Shown: positions 21,435 to 29,935, counted from the first letter of the stretch. The stretch: 64,000 bases of DNA from JAEUQQ01 sp963697285 (GCA_963697285.1 CAVONI010000002.1:62001-126000), one strand, 5' to 3'. Numbers and translations are program-made. Notes: generated by a model not told the origin, from the letters alone.

Positions 21435-22309
21435 TCACGGCCGTCGTGACGGGAGGCAGTGGGTTCCTTGGCCGACACGTCGTTCGGCAACTGCGGGAAC
21501 GTGGCAATCGCGTCGTCGTCGTGGCTCGGCCCGCCAGCGACGTGGCGCACCTCGCGTCCCTTGGCGTGGATGTCTGGCGGTACGACGGAAGCGCCGCGTC
21601 GCTGCAGGCGCTGTTCGAGCAGGTGAAGCCTTCGGTGGCGTTCCACCTGGCGGCCGATGGCCAGCAAGGACCAGACCTCGCTGCGGTGGATGCGCAGGTT
21701 TCGAGCATCGTCGGGCTCGGCGTGCAGGTGCTCGCCGCCGCGGCGCCGCTGGGGCTGCCGACGGTGATCGCCGGCACCTACTCCGAGGCCGCCGGCCCAG
21801 GCGCGACGCCGGTCAACATGTACGCGGCGGTCAAGGTCGCCTTGCGCGACGTCGCCCGTTACGTCCATGAGGCATACGGCGTGGGGATCGCGTGGCTGCG
21901 GCTGTACGACAACTACGCTCGCGACGATCCGCGTTCGAAATTCCTGACGCAGTTGCGCGACGCCGACCGGCGACGCGCCACGCTCGCGGCTGGCAGTGGA
22001 CTCGACCTGATTGATCTCACGCACGTCGACGACGTGGCACGCGCGTTCGTGGTCGCCGCCGACAACCTCGCAACGGCCGGTGGCGCAACGTTCATCGACG
22101 CGGACGTCCGGACCGGGGTGGTCTTGACGGTGCGCGATCTCGTTCAGGTCGTGGAACGGGTAGTCGGCCGGACGATGCACGTCGAATGGGGTGCGCGCCC
22201 GGGTGTGTCCCGCCGGGCGTCGGCGCTCCCCGAGCGCGCCTGCCTGGCCGGCTGGCAGCCTCGCGTGTCACTCGAGGACGGCCTGCGCGACTTCTTCGCC
22301 GACGACTGA
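21431..22309 (+). CDS. SDR-family CDP-sugar epimerase/reductase
   Basis: This 292-aa extended SDR has TGGSGFLGRHVV (NAD site), VAFHLAADGQQG, a Ser/Thr region GTYSEAAG and MYAAVK as the YxxxK pair. Following rfbF and rfbG with an ATGA overlap, it probably acts on CDP-4-keto-6-deoxyglucose, in the manner of RfbJ/abequose-synthase-type reductases. No RfbH-like dehydrase (the 3-deoxygenation step) is visible in the window, so a CDP-6-deoxyhexose rather than a 3,6-dideoxyhexose is the more economical product, unless rfbH lies elsewhere. Its stop is 5 bp from the convergent gmd stop. Confidence 0.75.
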   Translation: MITAVVTGGSGFLGRHVVRQLRERGNRVVVVARPASDVAHLASLGVDVWRYDGSAASLQALFEQVKPSVAFHLAADGQQGPDLAAVDAQVSSIVGLGVQVLAAAAPLGLPTVIAGTYSEAAGPGATPVNMYAAVKVALRDVARYVHEAYGVGIAWLRLYDNYARDDPRSKFLTQLRDADRRRATLAAGSGLDLIDLTHVDDVARAFVVAADNLATAGGATFIDADVRTGVVLTVRDLVQVVERVVGRTMHVEWGARPGVSRRASALPERACLAGWQPRVSLEDGLRDFFADD

Positions 22310-22314
22310 GGCGG

Positions 22315-23280
22315 CTACTCGCGCCCCACCCGCTCCATGTCGGCGTCGACCATCATCGTCACGAGCCCCTTGAAGTCGACCGACGGCGTCCAGCCAAGTT
22401 CCTTGTGGGCCTTGTCGGGATTGCCGATGAGGTGATCGACTTCGGCGGGGCGCAGGAACGCGGGATCGACCTTTACGAACTCCTGCCAATCGAGGCCGAC
22501 GTGGCCGAACGCGATCTCGACGAGTTCGCGCACCGAGTGCGCCTCGTTCGTGGCGATGACGTAGTCGTCTGGACGATCCTGCTGCAGCATCAGCCACATC
22601 GCGCGGACGTAGTCGCCGGCAAAGCCCCAGTCACGCTGCGCGTCGAGGTTGCCGAGCTTCAGGTCCTTCTGCATCCCGTGCTTGATGCGTGCGACGCCGT
22701 CGGTGACCTTGCGGGTCACGAACTCGAGCCCGCGCCGCGGCGACTCGTGGTTGAACAGGATGCCGCTCACCGCGAACAGGTCGTAGCTCTCGCGATAGTT
22801 GACGGTGATGTAGTGCCCGAACACCTTCGACACGCCGTACGGGCTGCGGGGGTAGAAGGGCGTCGTCTCGGTCTGCGGCACCTCGCGCACCTTGCCGAAC
22901 ATCTCGGACGAGGAGGCCTGGTAGAACCGGATTGATGTGTCCACCTGCCGGATGGCCTCGAGCACGCGGGTCACGCCCTGCGCGTTGAACTCGCCCGTCA
23001 GCATCGGCTGCGCCCACGACGCGGGCACGAACGACATCGCGGCGAGGTTGTAGACCTCGTGCGGCTTGACCTCGGCCATCGCCTTGATCAGCGACAACTG
23101 GTCGAGCAGGTCGGCCTGAACGATCGTGATGCGATCGCGCAGGTGGGCGATGCGCCAGTCGTTGGGCGCACTCAGGCGCCGGGCGGCGCCGAAGACTTCG
23201 TATCCCTGCTCGAGCAGCAGTTCGGCGAGGTACGAGCCGTCCTGCCCGGTGATTCCCGTGATGAGCGCGCGCTTGGCCAT
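22315..23280 (-). CDS. gmd: GDP-mannose 4,6-dehydratase
   Basis: This 321-aa SDR begins KRALITGITGQDGSYLAELL, the Gmd NADP site. It carries YNLAAMSFVPASW, YQASSSEMFGKV, YPRSPYGVSK (catalytic YxxxK), FNHESPRRGLEFVTRK and RDWGFAGDYVRAMW, all diagnostic for Gmd. It makes GDP-4-keto-6-deoxymannose, precursor of GDP-rhamnose, GDP-fucose or GDP-perosamine. A DegT-type aminotransferase at 27-28 kb could make perosamine, but that gene is frameshifted. ATG 23280 is used; the frame extends to 23313 without support. Confidence 0.95.
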   Translation of the reverse strand: MAKRALITGITGQDGSYLAELLLEQGYEVFGAARRLSAPNDWRIAHLRDRITIVQADLLDQLSLIKAMAEVKPHEVYNLAAMSFVPASWAQPMLTGEFNAQGVTRVLEAIRQVDTSIRFYQASSSEMFGKVREVPQTETTPFYPRSPYGVSKVFGHYITVNYRESYDLFAVSGILFNHESPRRGLEFVTRKVTDGVARIKHGMQKDLKLGNLDAQRDWGFAGDYVRAMWLMLQQDRPDDYVIATNEAHSVRELVEIAFGHVGLDWQEFVKVDPAFLRPAEVDHLIGNPDKAHKELGWTPSVDFKGLVTMMVDADMERVGRE

Positions 23281-23321
23281 GATCCCCTGTGGCGAGCCCG
23301 ACGAGGCCCGCAAAACGCAGC

Positions 23322-23327
23322 ATTATA
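23322..23327 (-). promoter_or_regulatory. Consensus TATAAT -10 box for gmd
   Basis: The minus strand reads TATAAT about 42 nt upstream of the gmd ATG, the only perfect consensus hexamer noticed in the window. No TTGACA at 16-18 nt; the spacer is GC-rich. Confidence 0.5.
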
Positions 23328-23401
23328 CCGTGCCCAGGCCGCTCGCCGGGCGGCGGCGTCGGGCCCGCTGCTGCGACCGCAGACGACCCCTGGCGTTGCG
23401 G

Positions 23402-23407
23402 TACAAT
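23402..23407 (+). promoter_or_regulatory. Candidate -10 box for the small nucleotidyltransferase pair
   Basis: TACAAT lies 43 nt before ATG 23451, in the 170-bp gap divergent from gmd. Confidence 0.4.
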
Positions 23408-23450
23408 CCGCCTCAGTGTCGCAAGTGACCGACCCCGGCACGGCCTGACG

Positions 23451-23672
23451 ATGATGACCGACCTCGATCCCCACTATCGGGAGAGCGTCCTGCGGGCGAG
23501 GCGTATGTCTCCGTCTGACAAGTTGCTCGAGGGGCCGCGCTTGTTCGACTTCTCGTGCCGGATCATCCTCGACGGCCTGCGCCATCGACATCCGGAGCTC
23601 AGCGACGCGGCGTTGCACGAACGGCTCCGCTCGACGCTCGACACGGTGCGCCGCCTGGAGCGGGGCACGTGA
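23451..23672 (+). CDS. Small protein paired with a nucleotidyltransferase
   Basis: This 73-aa protein, rich in Arg and Leu, contains LRARRMSPSDKLLEGPRLFDF and ends in a helical stretch, ALHERLRSTLDTVRRLE. I do not recognise a named family. Short helical proteins of this sort often precede an MNT-type nucleotidyltransferase gene, as here, with a GTGA overlap. That resembles two-gene toxin-antitoxin or HEPN/MNT-like modules, but the HEPN RxxxxH motif is not evident. The start is ATG 23451 (ATG 23454 also possible). Confidence 0.6.
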   Translation: MMTDLDPHYRESVLRARRMSPSDKLLEGPRLFDFSCRIILDGLRHRHPELSDAALHERLRSTLDTVRRLERGT

Positions 23673-24214
23673 GGGCAGACGAGGCCCTGGTCGCGGTGAT
23701 CGATGCCCTCGAACAACTCGGACCGCCCTACGTCCTGGTGGGATCGCTGGCGACGAACTTCCACGGGATCCCCCGCTCGACCCGCGATGCCGACATCGTG
23801 GTCGCCTTCGAGGCGTCCACGCTCGACGGCTTGGCCGCCTCACTCGTGCCAGAGCTCCGGATCCAACCCCAGACGTCTTCTGAAACCGTGACCGGGACGA
23901 TTCGCCATGTCATCGACGTCCACGACAGCCCGTTCATCATCGAGCTGTTCGGGAGCAGCGACGACCCTCACGATCGATCCCGCATGGCGCGCCGCCAGCG
24001 CGTGCGCGTGCTCGACCGCGACACGTGGGTGTTGACGGCGGAGGATGTCATCGTCACCAAACTGCGCTGGGGACAGCAACCGAACCGGTCCAAGGACCTC
24101 GATGACGCCCGCAATGTGCTGGCCGTCCGCCGCGACGAGCTCGACATGGGATACATCCATCGCTGGTGCACCGAGCACGGCACAGAGGCGACCCTGGACG
24201 GGCTATTGGTCTGA
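23669..24214 (+). CDS. Nucleotidyltransferase-fold protein (MNT/AbiEii-like)
   Basis: This 181-aa protein has YVLVGSLATNFHGIPRSTRDADIV (shown in parts: GS, then RxTxDxD). This is the catalytic GS...DxD signature of minimal nucleotidyltransferases (about residues 20-40). TAEDVIVTKLRW and KDLDDARNVLAV match the C-terminal pattern of AbiEii/DUF6036-like proteins. GTG 23669 overlaps the stop of the 73-aa gene by 4 bp. It may be the enzymatic half of a toxin-antitoxin-like pair; no target can be inferred. Confidence 0.7.
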   Translation: MRADEALVAVIDALEQLGPPYVLVGSLATNFHGIPRSTRDADIVVAFEASTLDGLAASLVPELRIQPQTSSETVTGTIRHVIDVHDSPFIIELFGSSDDPHDRSRMARRQRVRVLDRDTWVLTAEDVIVTKLRWGQQPNRSKDLDDARNVLAVRRDELDMGYIHRWCTEHGTEATLDGLLV

Positions 24215-24259
24215 AGAGGCACGGCACACCCCATGCGCGCGGACGTTCCCAGCGCTGAC

Positions 24260-24686
24260 TTATCCCTCGATCAAGTGCACCGTTCCCGGCGCGGTCGCAT
24301 GAACCAGGGCCCGACGGTCGAAGGTGATGAGTCGGCCCTTGTGCCGTGCCGCCACGTGCACGAGGTACGTGTCCATCACCTGCTGATGGCCCAGCGCACG
24401 CTCGAAGCCGTGGCTGGCTGGTTCGGCCAGTGCTGACCAGGTACTGATGTGCGGTGTGGGCTGTGAACTGATTCAGCAGGATCGCCGCGGTGCGCGGCGT
24501 CACCGGCGCCGGCGTGTACGCGGGATTCGACGACAGGCGGATGAAGCCCAGCTGGGTCAGCGCGCAGGTGGCCCACCCGTGGTCGGCTTCGCGATGAAAC
24601 CACGCATGCGCGGCGCCATGGTGCTGATGGTTCGGCCACGCCAGGGCAAGCATGACGTTGACATCGAGGAGTGCGACGCGCGTCAC
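24260..24686 (-). pseudogene. vapC: VapC-like PIN-domain toxin, frameshifted
   Basis: The first frame begins (GTG 24686) with VALLDVNVMLALAWPNHQHH, the PIN-domain start with its first catalytic Asp, then WATCALTQLGFIRLSSNP, typical of this VapC subfamily. At about 24440 the frame breaks. Reading on one base later gives SALAEPASHGFERALGHQQV, then DTYLVHVAARHKGRL and TFDRRAL, which hold the remaining PIN acidic residues, ending in TAA at 24262-24260. The total of 427 bases is one more than a multiple of three; removing one C near 24440 restores a protein of about 141 aa. Either the toxin is dead or this is a sequence error. The gene overlaps its antitoxin by GTGA. Confidence 0.82.
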
Positions 24687-24910
24687 GGTTCGTCTGCCAG
24701 GATGTCGCGCGCCCGGTCAGACGGAATGATGGCCGCGCCGTCGGGGACCCTGAACACGGGCAGTCCATTTCGTGCCGCGGCGGCCGGGGGGGCCTGCAGG
24801 CTTCGTCGCAGCAGTTCTGACACCACCTGACCGAGGCGACGTCCCGATGCGCGGGCCAGTGCCTGCGCGGCTTCGAAGACGTCCTGGTCGAGCGTGAGGG
24901 TGGTCCGCAT
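24683..24910 (-). CDS. vapB: Ribbon-helix-helix antitoxin (VapB-like)
   Basis: This 75-aa protein begins MRTTLTLDQDVFEAAQALAR followed by SGRRLGQVVSELLRRSL, a CopG/Arc-type ribbon-helix-helix DNA-binding domain. The C-terminal half (GLPVFRVPDGAAIIPSD) would wrap the toxin and ends on the toxin start. The start is ATG 24910; a TATCAT box lies just 6 nt upstream. Autorepression is expected from family knowledge. Confidence 0.85.
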   Translation of the reverse strand: MRTTLTLDQDVFEAAQALARASGRRLGQVVSELLRRSLQAPPAAAARNGLPVFRVPDGAAIIPSDRARDILADEP

Positions 24911-24916
24911 GACGCA

Positions 24917-24922
24917 ATGATA
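24917..24922 (-). promoter_or_regulatory. Candidate -10 box 6 nt before vapB
   Basis: The minus strand reads TATCAT, separated from the vapB ATG by 6 nt, consistent with leaderless transcription. The identical box and spacing are found before the Lhr-type gene at 60200. Confidence 0.45.
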
Positions 24923-25070
24923 CGCTGATGCGGTGATGTGCAACAACCCCGATGCGCTCGGGTGCGCGTGTCGCAGTCAGCCGCTCAGGTGATCGACGCA
25001 CAACGTCGAACACGAAGCCAGTGCGGTGGTGTTGCCGTGTCGGCGCCGGCCTCAGCGGGAGCCGGAAGAA

Positions 25071-25085
25071 CCACTCCGGGAGTGG
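25071..25085. repeat. Short perfect palindrome CACTCC-G-GGAGTG
   Basis: Arms CCACTCC and GGAGTGG with one central G, ending two bases before the rmlD-like stop codon. The same ACTCC/GGAGT core occurs twice in the hairpin at 51539-51585. There is no T-tract, so it is either a terminator-like hairpin or a small dispersed palindrome. Confidence 0.5.
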
Positions 25086-25086
25086 C

Positions 25087-25941
25087 CTACGGCCGCGCGG
25101 CGCGGCGGCGCAGGTAGCGCCCGAGAGCGTCGCGCCACGTGGGCATCTCGATCCCCGCCTCGCGCAACTTCTCGTTCGACAGCGCGCAATACCGCGGCCG
25201 CGCCGCGCGCATCCGGACGCTGTCGACGCTCACGCCCTCCAGCAGGCGCGGATCCGCGCCCACCAGTCGCGCCACTTCCTCGCCGATCCCCGCCCAGGTC
25301 GTCGCCCCCGTGTTCACGCAGTGGTAGAGGCCCGGCGCGGCGTCGCGTGCCAGGAGCGATTCCGTCGCCTCGGCGACGTCCTCGACGTAGCTCGGCGACA
25401 CGGTGCGGTCGGTGAACACGCGCGCAGGCTGGCCCGTGGCAAGCGCGTCGACGATGCGATCGACGCTGCTGCGCGCCGCTGCGCCGCCGAACAACGACTC
25501 GACACGCAGGACGTAGTGTCGCGGTGCATCGGCCGCGAACCACTCGCCAAGCAGCTTCGACTGCGCGTACACGCTCTGGGGATTGGCGCGATCGCTCTCG
25601 CGGTAGGGATGGTCGGCAGTGCCGTCGAACACGAAGTCGGTGCTGTAGTGGACGAGCGTCGCGCCGGCCTCGGCGCACGCGCGCGCCAGCGACCGCACCG
25701 CGAACGCGTTGACGGCCAGCGCCTCTGACGGGCGATCTTCGGCGCCGTCCACGTCGTTGAACGCCGTGCAGTTCACGATCACGTCGGCCGACACGGCCGC
25801 GACGACCTGCTGCACGGCCGCGTGATCGGTGACATCGACCTCGCGGCGCGTCAGCGACACGACCTGGTGCCCGCGCGCGGCGAACACGCGCGTCGATTCG
25901 TGGCCCAGCTGCCCTGCAGCTCCAATGACGGCGATCTTCAT
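25087..25941 (-). CDS. rfbD: dTDP-4-dehydrorhamnose reductase-like protein
   Basis: This 284-aa SDR has the RmlD pattern: KIAVIGAAGQLGHES at the NAD site, DVIVNCTAFNDVDGAE (RmlD motif CTAYTxVDxAE with Phe for Tyr), LVHYSTDFVFDG and VYAQSKLLGE (YxxxK). RmlD reduces dTDP-4-keto-rhamnose. No rmlA, rmlB or rmlC is seen in this window, so it may act on a different nucleotide sugar or with genes elsewhere. ATG 25941 overlaps the stop of the symporter gene by 4 bp, so it sits at the end of a minus-strand operon beginning near 29.0 kb. Confidence 0.82.
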   Translation of the reverse strand: MKIAVIGAAGQLGHESTRVFAARGHQVVSLTRREVDVTDHAAVQQVVAAVSADVIVNCTAFNDVDGAEDRPSEALAVNAFAVRSLARACAEAGATLVHYSTDFVFDGTADHPYRESDRANPQSVYAQSKLLGEWFAADAPRHYVLRVESLFGGAAARSSVDRIVDALATGQPARVFTDRTVSPSYVEDVAEATESLLARDAAPGLYHCVNTGATTWAGIGEEVARLVGADPRLLEGVSVDSVRMRAARPRYCALSNEKLREAGIEMPTWRDALGRYLRRRAARP

Positions 25942-27216
25942 ACGTGCTGCGCCAGGAATCGCTTCATCTTCTCGTCGTCGAACACGCCTTCCCAGCGCGC
26001 GACGACGGCGGTCGCGATGCAGTTGCCCATGACGTTGACGCCCGTGCGGCCCATGTCGAGGACCTGGTCGATGCCGAGCAGGATCGCCGCGCCCTCGAGC
26101 GGCAACCCGAACGTCGTCAGGGTCGCCGTGAGCACGACGAGCGCGGCGCGCGGCACGCCCGCGACGCCCTTCGACGTGAGCATCAGCGTCAGCATCATCA
26201 CGATCTGCTGTCCGATCGAGAGGTCAAGGCCCGCCAGCTGCGCCACGAACACGCTCGCCAGCGAGAGATACAGGGTGGTGCCGTCGAGGTTGAAGCTGTA
26301 GCCCGTCGGCAGCACGAAGCCGACGATGTTCTTGGGCACGCCGAAGCGCTCCATGACCTCGAGCGACTTGGGCAGGGCCGCCTCGCTGCTGGCGGTCGTG
26401 AACGCGATCAGGAACGGCTCGCGGATGCGTGCGCATGAAGCCGAGCACTGGCACCCGGATGAGCAGCGCCGCGCCGACGATCACGACGAACACGAAGATC
26501 GCCAGGCCCGCGTACATCACGATGACCAGCTTGCCGAGCGTGACGAGGATGCCGAGGCCCTTGCTGCCGACCGTGGCGGCGATGGCGGCGAAGACCCCGA
26601 TGGGCGCGAACGTCATCACGTAGCCCGTGAACTTGAACATCACCTGCGCGACGCTGTCGAAGAACTCGAGGACCGGCTTGCCCTTCTCGCCCACGGCGGC
26701 CAGCGCGATGCCGAAGAAGGTCGCAAAGACGACCATCTGCAGGATGTCGCCTTTCGCCATCGCGTCGAAGACCGACGTCGGGAAGATGTGCAGGAAGATG
26801 TCCCAGGCGCTCTGCTGGGCGGTCGCCAGCTTGGCGAGTTCATCCGTGTTGGCACCGATGGGCACGGCGAGCCCGGCGCCGGGCTTGAAGAAGTTCACCA
26901 TCGCGAGGCCAACCACGAGCGCGAAGGTGGTGGCGAGCTCGAACCAGATGATGGCCTTCGCGCCGATCCGGCCCATCGACTTCAGGTCGCCGGTGCCCGC
27001 GATACCGACGACGAGCGTCGAGAACAGCAGCGGCGCGATGATCATCTTGATCATCTTGAGGAACGCGTCGGCCAGCGGCTTGATCCCCGCGCCGAAGGCG
27101 GGGAAGAAGTGGCCGATGGCGATGCCGATCGCGAGGCCGATGAAGATCTGTGTCGTCAGCGACGGCCGGCGTGACGACGTGGGAGCGGGAGCGACAACGT
27201 CGGTCGAGGGCTTCAT
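25938..27216 (-). pseudogene. Dicarboxylate/amino acid:cation symporter (DAACS), frameshifted
   Basis: The first 265 residues are a good DctA/GltP-family protein: PSLTTQIFIGLAIGIAIGHF, FLKMIKMIIAPLLFSTLVVG and FFKPGAGLAV. At about 26427 the frame slips: after LGFMRT one extra base turns the expected IREPFLIAFTTASSEAALPKS into nonsense. The rest continues intact in the next frame, with VGFVLPTGYSFNLDG, GVAGVPRAALVVL and VNVMGNCIATAVV, up to the stop at 25938. Those sequences are the family's substrate- and ion-binding helices. The length, 1279 bases, is one over a multiple of three. A transporter of C4-dicarboxylates or glutamate is unexpected inside a sugar operon. Confidence 0.88.
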
Positions 27217-27240
27217 TCAGGCGTCTCGCGTACGCCGCGG

Positions 27241-28354
27241 TCAGCGGGCGTAGAAAGTAGCGATTGCGTCAACGACGATGCGCAACTGCGCATCCGAGAG
27301 TTCCCCGTAGATGGGGAGCGCGAGCGTGTCACGGGCAGCGGCTTCGGCGTGGGGGAACGCGCCGGGCGCGTATCCCAGGTCGCGGAAGCACTCCTGCTCG
27401 TGGAACGGCACCGGATAATACACCTCGGTGCCGACGCCCTGCGCGGTGAGGTGCGTGCGCAGTGCGTCACGCTCCGGCACGCGGATCACGAACTGGTTGT
27501 AGATGTGATACCCGTGATCGTGCTCGGCCGGGAGGCCGACTTCCGTCAGGCGCGCCTCGGCGAACAGCGCGCGATACCGCGCCGCGTTGCGCCGGCGCGC
27601 GGCGGTCCATCCCGCCAGGTACGGCGCCTTGACGCGGAGCACCGCCGCCTGCAGGGCGTCGATCCTGAAGTTGCCGCCGATCATGCGATGGTAGTACTTC
27701 GGCTGCATGCCGTGACCGCGCAGCAGCCGCACGCGCTCGGCCAGCGTGTCGTCGTTGCTCGTCACGAGGCCGGCGTCGCCGAACGCCCCGAGGTTCTTGC
27801 TCGGGAAGAACGAGAAGCACCCGAACGCGCCGAAGCCGCCGACGAGATGGTCGCGGTAGGTCGTGCCGATGGCCTGCGCCGCGTCCTCGATGACGGGGAT
27901 CCCGCGCGCCGCGGCGGCGGTGAGGATCGGATCGAGTTCCGCGCTCTGCCCGTAGAGGTGCACCGGGATGATCGCCTTCGTGCGCGGCGTGATCGCGTCG
28001 ATCGTGCGCTGCGGGTCGAGGTTGAACGTGACCGGGTCGATGTCGACGAACACCGGGCGCGCGCCGAGGCGCGACACGCATCCCGCCGTGGCGAAGAACG
28101 AGTAGGTCGGCGTGATGACCTCGTCGCCCGCCCCGATCCCGAGCGCCATCATCGCGACGAGCAGCGCGTCGGTGCCCGACGAGACGCCCACGGCGTGCTT
28201 GACGCCGATGCAGCGCGGCCATCTCGCGCTCGAAGGCGTCGACCTCGGCGCCCAGGATGAACTGCTGCGCGTCGCAGACGCGAGTGATGGCGGCGAGGAC
28301 GTCTTCGCGAATCGGACGGAACTGTGCAGTGAGGTCGAGCAACGGAACCCGCAT
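27241..28354 (-). pseudogene. DegT/DnrJ/EryC1 sugar aminotransferase, frameshifted
   Basis: Starting at ATG 28354, the protein opens MRVPLLDLTAQFRPIREDVL, the standard N-terminus of PLP sugar aminotransferases. It runs through FEREMAAL, where an extra C at about 28210 shifts the frame. From IGVKHAVGVSSGTDALL onward everything is intact. PVHLYGQSAELDPI, VIEDAAQAIG and SFFPSKNLGAFGDAG (the PLP-binding Lys) are all present, to the stop at 27241. Total length 1114, one over a multiple of three. It would make an amino sugar (perosamine-, viosamine- or 3-amino type). A complete gene is present apart from one base. Confidence 0.9.
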
Positions 28355-28449
28355 CGTGGACCTGTCTTTCGCACGCCCTGTGCGGACGACCCCAATGGCC
28401 GCCCGGTCCACCGGTCGTGCCGGCCCGGGAACGCGCCCCGGGCCATCCG

Positions 28450-29007
28450 CTATCGCGACAAATAGATCTCCGGCTGGCCCAGCAGCGCCCAGTCGTAGCG
28501 CGAGTCGGTGCTCTTCCCCGGGCCGGAACGGGTGTTGAAGATGACGTCCACTTCCTGGCCGGCGTACGGCGACAGGTCGAGGTTTATGGGAATCCAGCGG
28601 CGATCGTTCGGGTTGTGGAGCGGGTCGAGGTGCTGCTCGACGAGGACGTCGGCCTTCCGGCCATCCGAGACGATGACGTTGAAGAGCACACCGTCGGCGC
28701 TCTGCTCCCAGGCCGTCTCGCGAATCCCGAACGACACGCGCAGCCACCCGTCGTCGGGCACGAGCACCCGCTCGAACGTGAGCCGCACCGGGGGCGTCAC
28801 GTAGATGGCCTTCTTCGTTTCGCCGCCGATCGTCTCGTCGAGGACCTGCCACTGATCCGGAGCATTGACGGACGTCTGCTTCTTGGCCGAGGCGACCCTG
28901 GCGAGCAGGTCGATGGCGACGGGCTGCCGGTTCGACTTCACGAAGAAGATGGCCGCGGCGACGAGGGCGAGGATGGCGACGAGGGCGAGGAGCTGGCTGC
29001 GCTTCAT
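28450..29007 (-). CDS. Membrane-anchored protein with beta-sandwich domain, unknown function
   Basis: This 185-aa protein has an N-terminal transmembrane anchor (LLALVAILALVAAAIFFV, residues 6-23) and a periplasmic domain. The second half (WLRVSFGIRETAWE, GVLFNVIV, DPLHNPNDRRWIPINLDL, YAGQEVDVIFNTRSGPG) aligns by eye with the C-terminus of the protein at 29936-31234, including the DRR...LDL...AGQ...VIFN...GPG spacing. Two such proteins flank the Wzm gene. They may be glycan-binding or assembly factors; no named family is recognised. Confidence 0.68.
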   Translation of the reverse strand: MKRSQLLALVAILALVAAAIFFVKSNRQPVAIDLLARVASAKKQTSVNAPDQWQVLDETIGGETKKAIYVTPPVRLTFERVLVPDDGWLRVSFGIRETAWEQSADGVLFNVIVSDGRKADVLVEQHLDPLHNPNDRRWIPINLDLSPYAGQEVDVIFNTRSGPGKSTDSRYDWALLGQPEIYLSR

Positions 29008-29023
29008 GGTCGAGATGAAATGC

Positions 29024-29029
29024 TACACT
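29024..29029 (+). promoter_or_regulatory. Candidate extended -10 box 9 nt before the wzm start
   Basis: TGCTACACT, an extended TGn plus TACACT, ends 9 nt before GTG 29039. The identical TGCTACACTC string precedes wzt at 32918. On the other strand the overlapping TAGCAT could serve the divergent gene starting at 29007. Confidence 0.5.
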
Positions 29030-29038
29030 CGCAGCGCC

Positions 29039-29815
29039 GTGATCGCCAATCTCCGAGTATTGTGGCGCTATCGCGACCTGCTCCGCGGCCTCATCCAGCG
29101 CGACCTGCGCGTCAAGTACAAGGGGTCGGTGCTCGGGATCGGCTGGTCGCTGGCGCATCCCCTGGTGGTGGCCGCGGTCTACACGCTGGCCTTCCGCTAC
29201 ATCCTGCGGGTGCCGATCGACAACTTCGCCCTCTACCTCCTGAGCGGCTTGCTCCCTTGGACGGCGTTCACCGCCTCGCTGGCGCAGGCGACGGGTTCCA
29301 TCGTCGACAACGTGGCCCTGGTCAGGAAGGTGGCGTTCCCCCGGATGGTGCTGCCGCTGGGAGCCATCGGGTCGCAGTTCGCTCAGTTCGGCTTCATGTA
29401 CGCGGCGCTGCTCGTCGGCGCCATCATCTTCGGACCCGGCCTGGCCCCCGCCCTGCTCCTGGTGCCGGTGGTCGCGGTGCTGCAACTGGCGTTCACGGCC
29501 GGGCTCGGCCTCATGCTGGCCACGCTCCACGTCCATTTCCGCGACACGCGCCACCTGCTGGACGTGGCCGTGCAGGTCTGGTTCTGGCTCACGCCCATCG
29601 TCTACACCGTGTCGCTGATCCCGGAGCGATTCCGGCCGCTCATCTACCTGAACCCGATGACGGCGTTCGTCGAGAGCTACCACGCGGCCGTGGTGGACGG
29701 CCGGTGGCCCGATGTCTCGCTCGTGGCGCTCCTGTTCGTGATGGCCGGCGTCAGCCTGGGCATCGGGATGGCCGTGTTCTCAGCCGCCGAGAAGCGCTTC
29801 GCCGAGCACGTCTGA
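29039..29815 (+). CDS. wzm: Polysaccharide ABC exporter permease (Wzm-like)
   Basis: This 258-aa permease of the ABC-2 family begins VIANLRVLWRYRDLLRGLIQRDLRVKYKGS (given here as landmarks RDLLRGL and RDLRVKYKGS), the amphipathic coupling region of Wzm/TagG proteins. Six hydrophobic helices follow. PLGAIGSQFAQFGF and VWFWLTPIVYTVSLIPERF match family positions. It would export a finished lipid-linked polysaccharide with the ATPase encoded at 32930. The start is GTG 29039; ATG 29015 in frame is possible but would lie upstream of the probable transcription start. The permease and ATPase genes are separated by two minus-strand genes, which is unusual. Confidence 0.88.
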   Translation: MIANLRVLWRYRDLLRGLIQRDLRVKYKGSVLGIGWSLAHPLVVAAVYTLAFRYILRVPIDNFALYLLSGLLPWTAFTASLAQATGSIVDNVALVRKVAFPRMVLPLGAIGSQFAQFGFMYAALLVGAIIFGPGLAPALLLVPVVAVLQLAFTAGLGLMLATLHVHFRDTRHLLDVAVQVWFWLTPIVYTVSLIPERFRPLIYLNPMTAFVESYHAAVVDGRWPDVSLVALLFVMAGVSLGIGMAVFSAAEKRFAEHV

Positions 29816-29838
29816 CCCCAACCGGCTGGGAATTGGGG

Positions 29839-29861
29839 GAATTGGGGTCAGACCCCAATTC
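29839..29861. repeat. REP-like palindrome, copy 1
   Basis: A 23-bp palindrome with 11-bp arms GAATTGGGGTC / GACCCCAATTC around a single A. A partial GAATTGGGG lies immediately upstream. It falls in the short gap after wzm, with copy 2 43 bp further on. Copies 3 and 4 lie near 60 kb with a central T, the opposite orientation. Confidence 0.85.
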
Positions 29862-29900
29862 GCCTGTTTTCAACGAATGAGGCCTGTTTCAGCGATTTTG

Positions 29901-29929
29901 CCTGAATTGGGGTCAGACCCCAATTCAGG
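29901..29929. repeat. REP-like palindrome, copy 2
   Basis: The same 23-bp core at 29904-29926, here extended by CCT/AGG to a 29-bp palindrome. It ends 7 bp from the stop of the minus-strand gene at 29936, so the pair sits between two converging genes and could also act as a terminator. Confidence 0.85.
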
Positions 29930-29935
29930 GCGCGG

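Noticed and set aside
24233..24436. 67-codon plus-strand frame beside the nucleotidyltransferase
   Set aside because: It is antisense to the repaired vapC reading frame and has no own signal.
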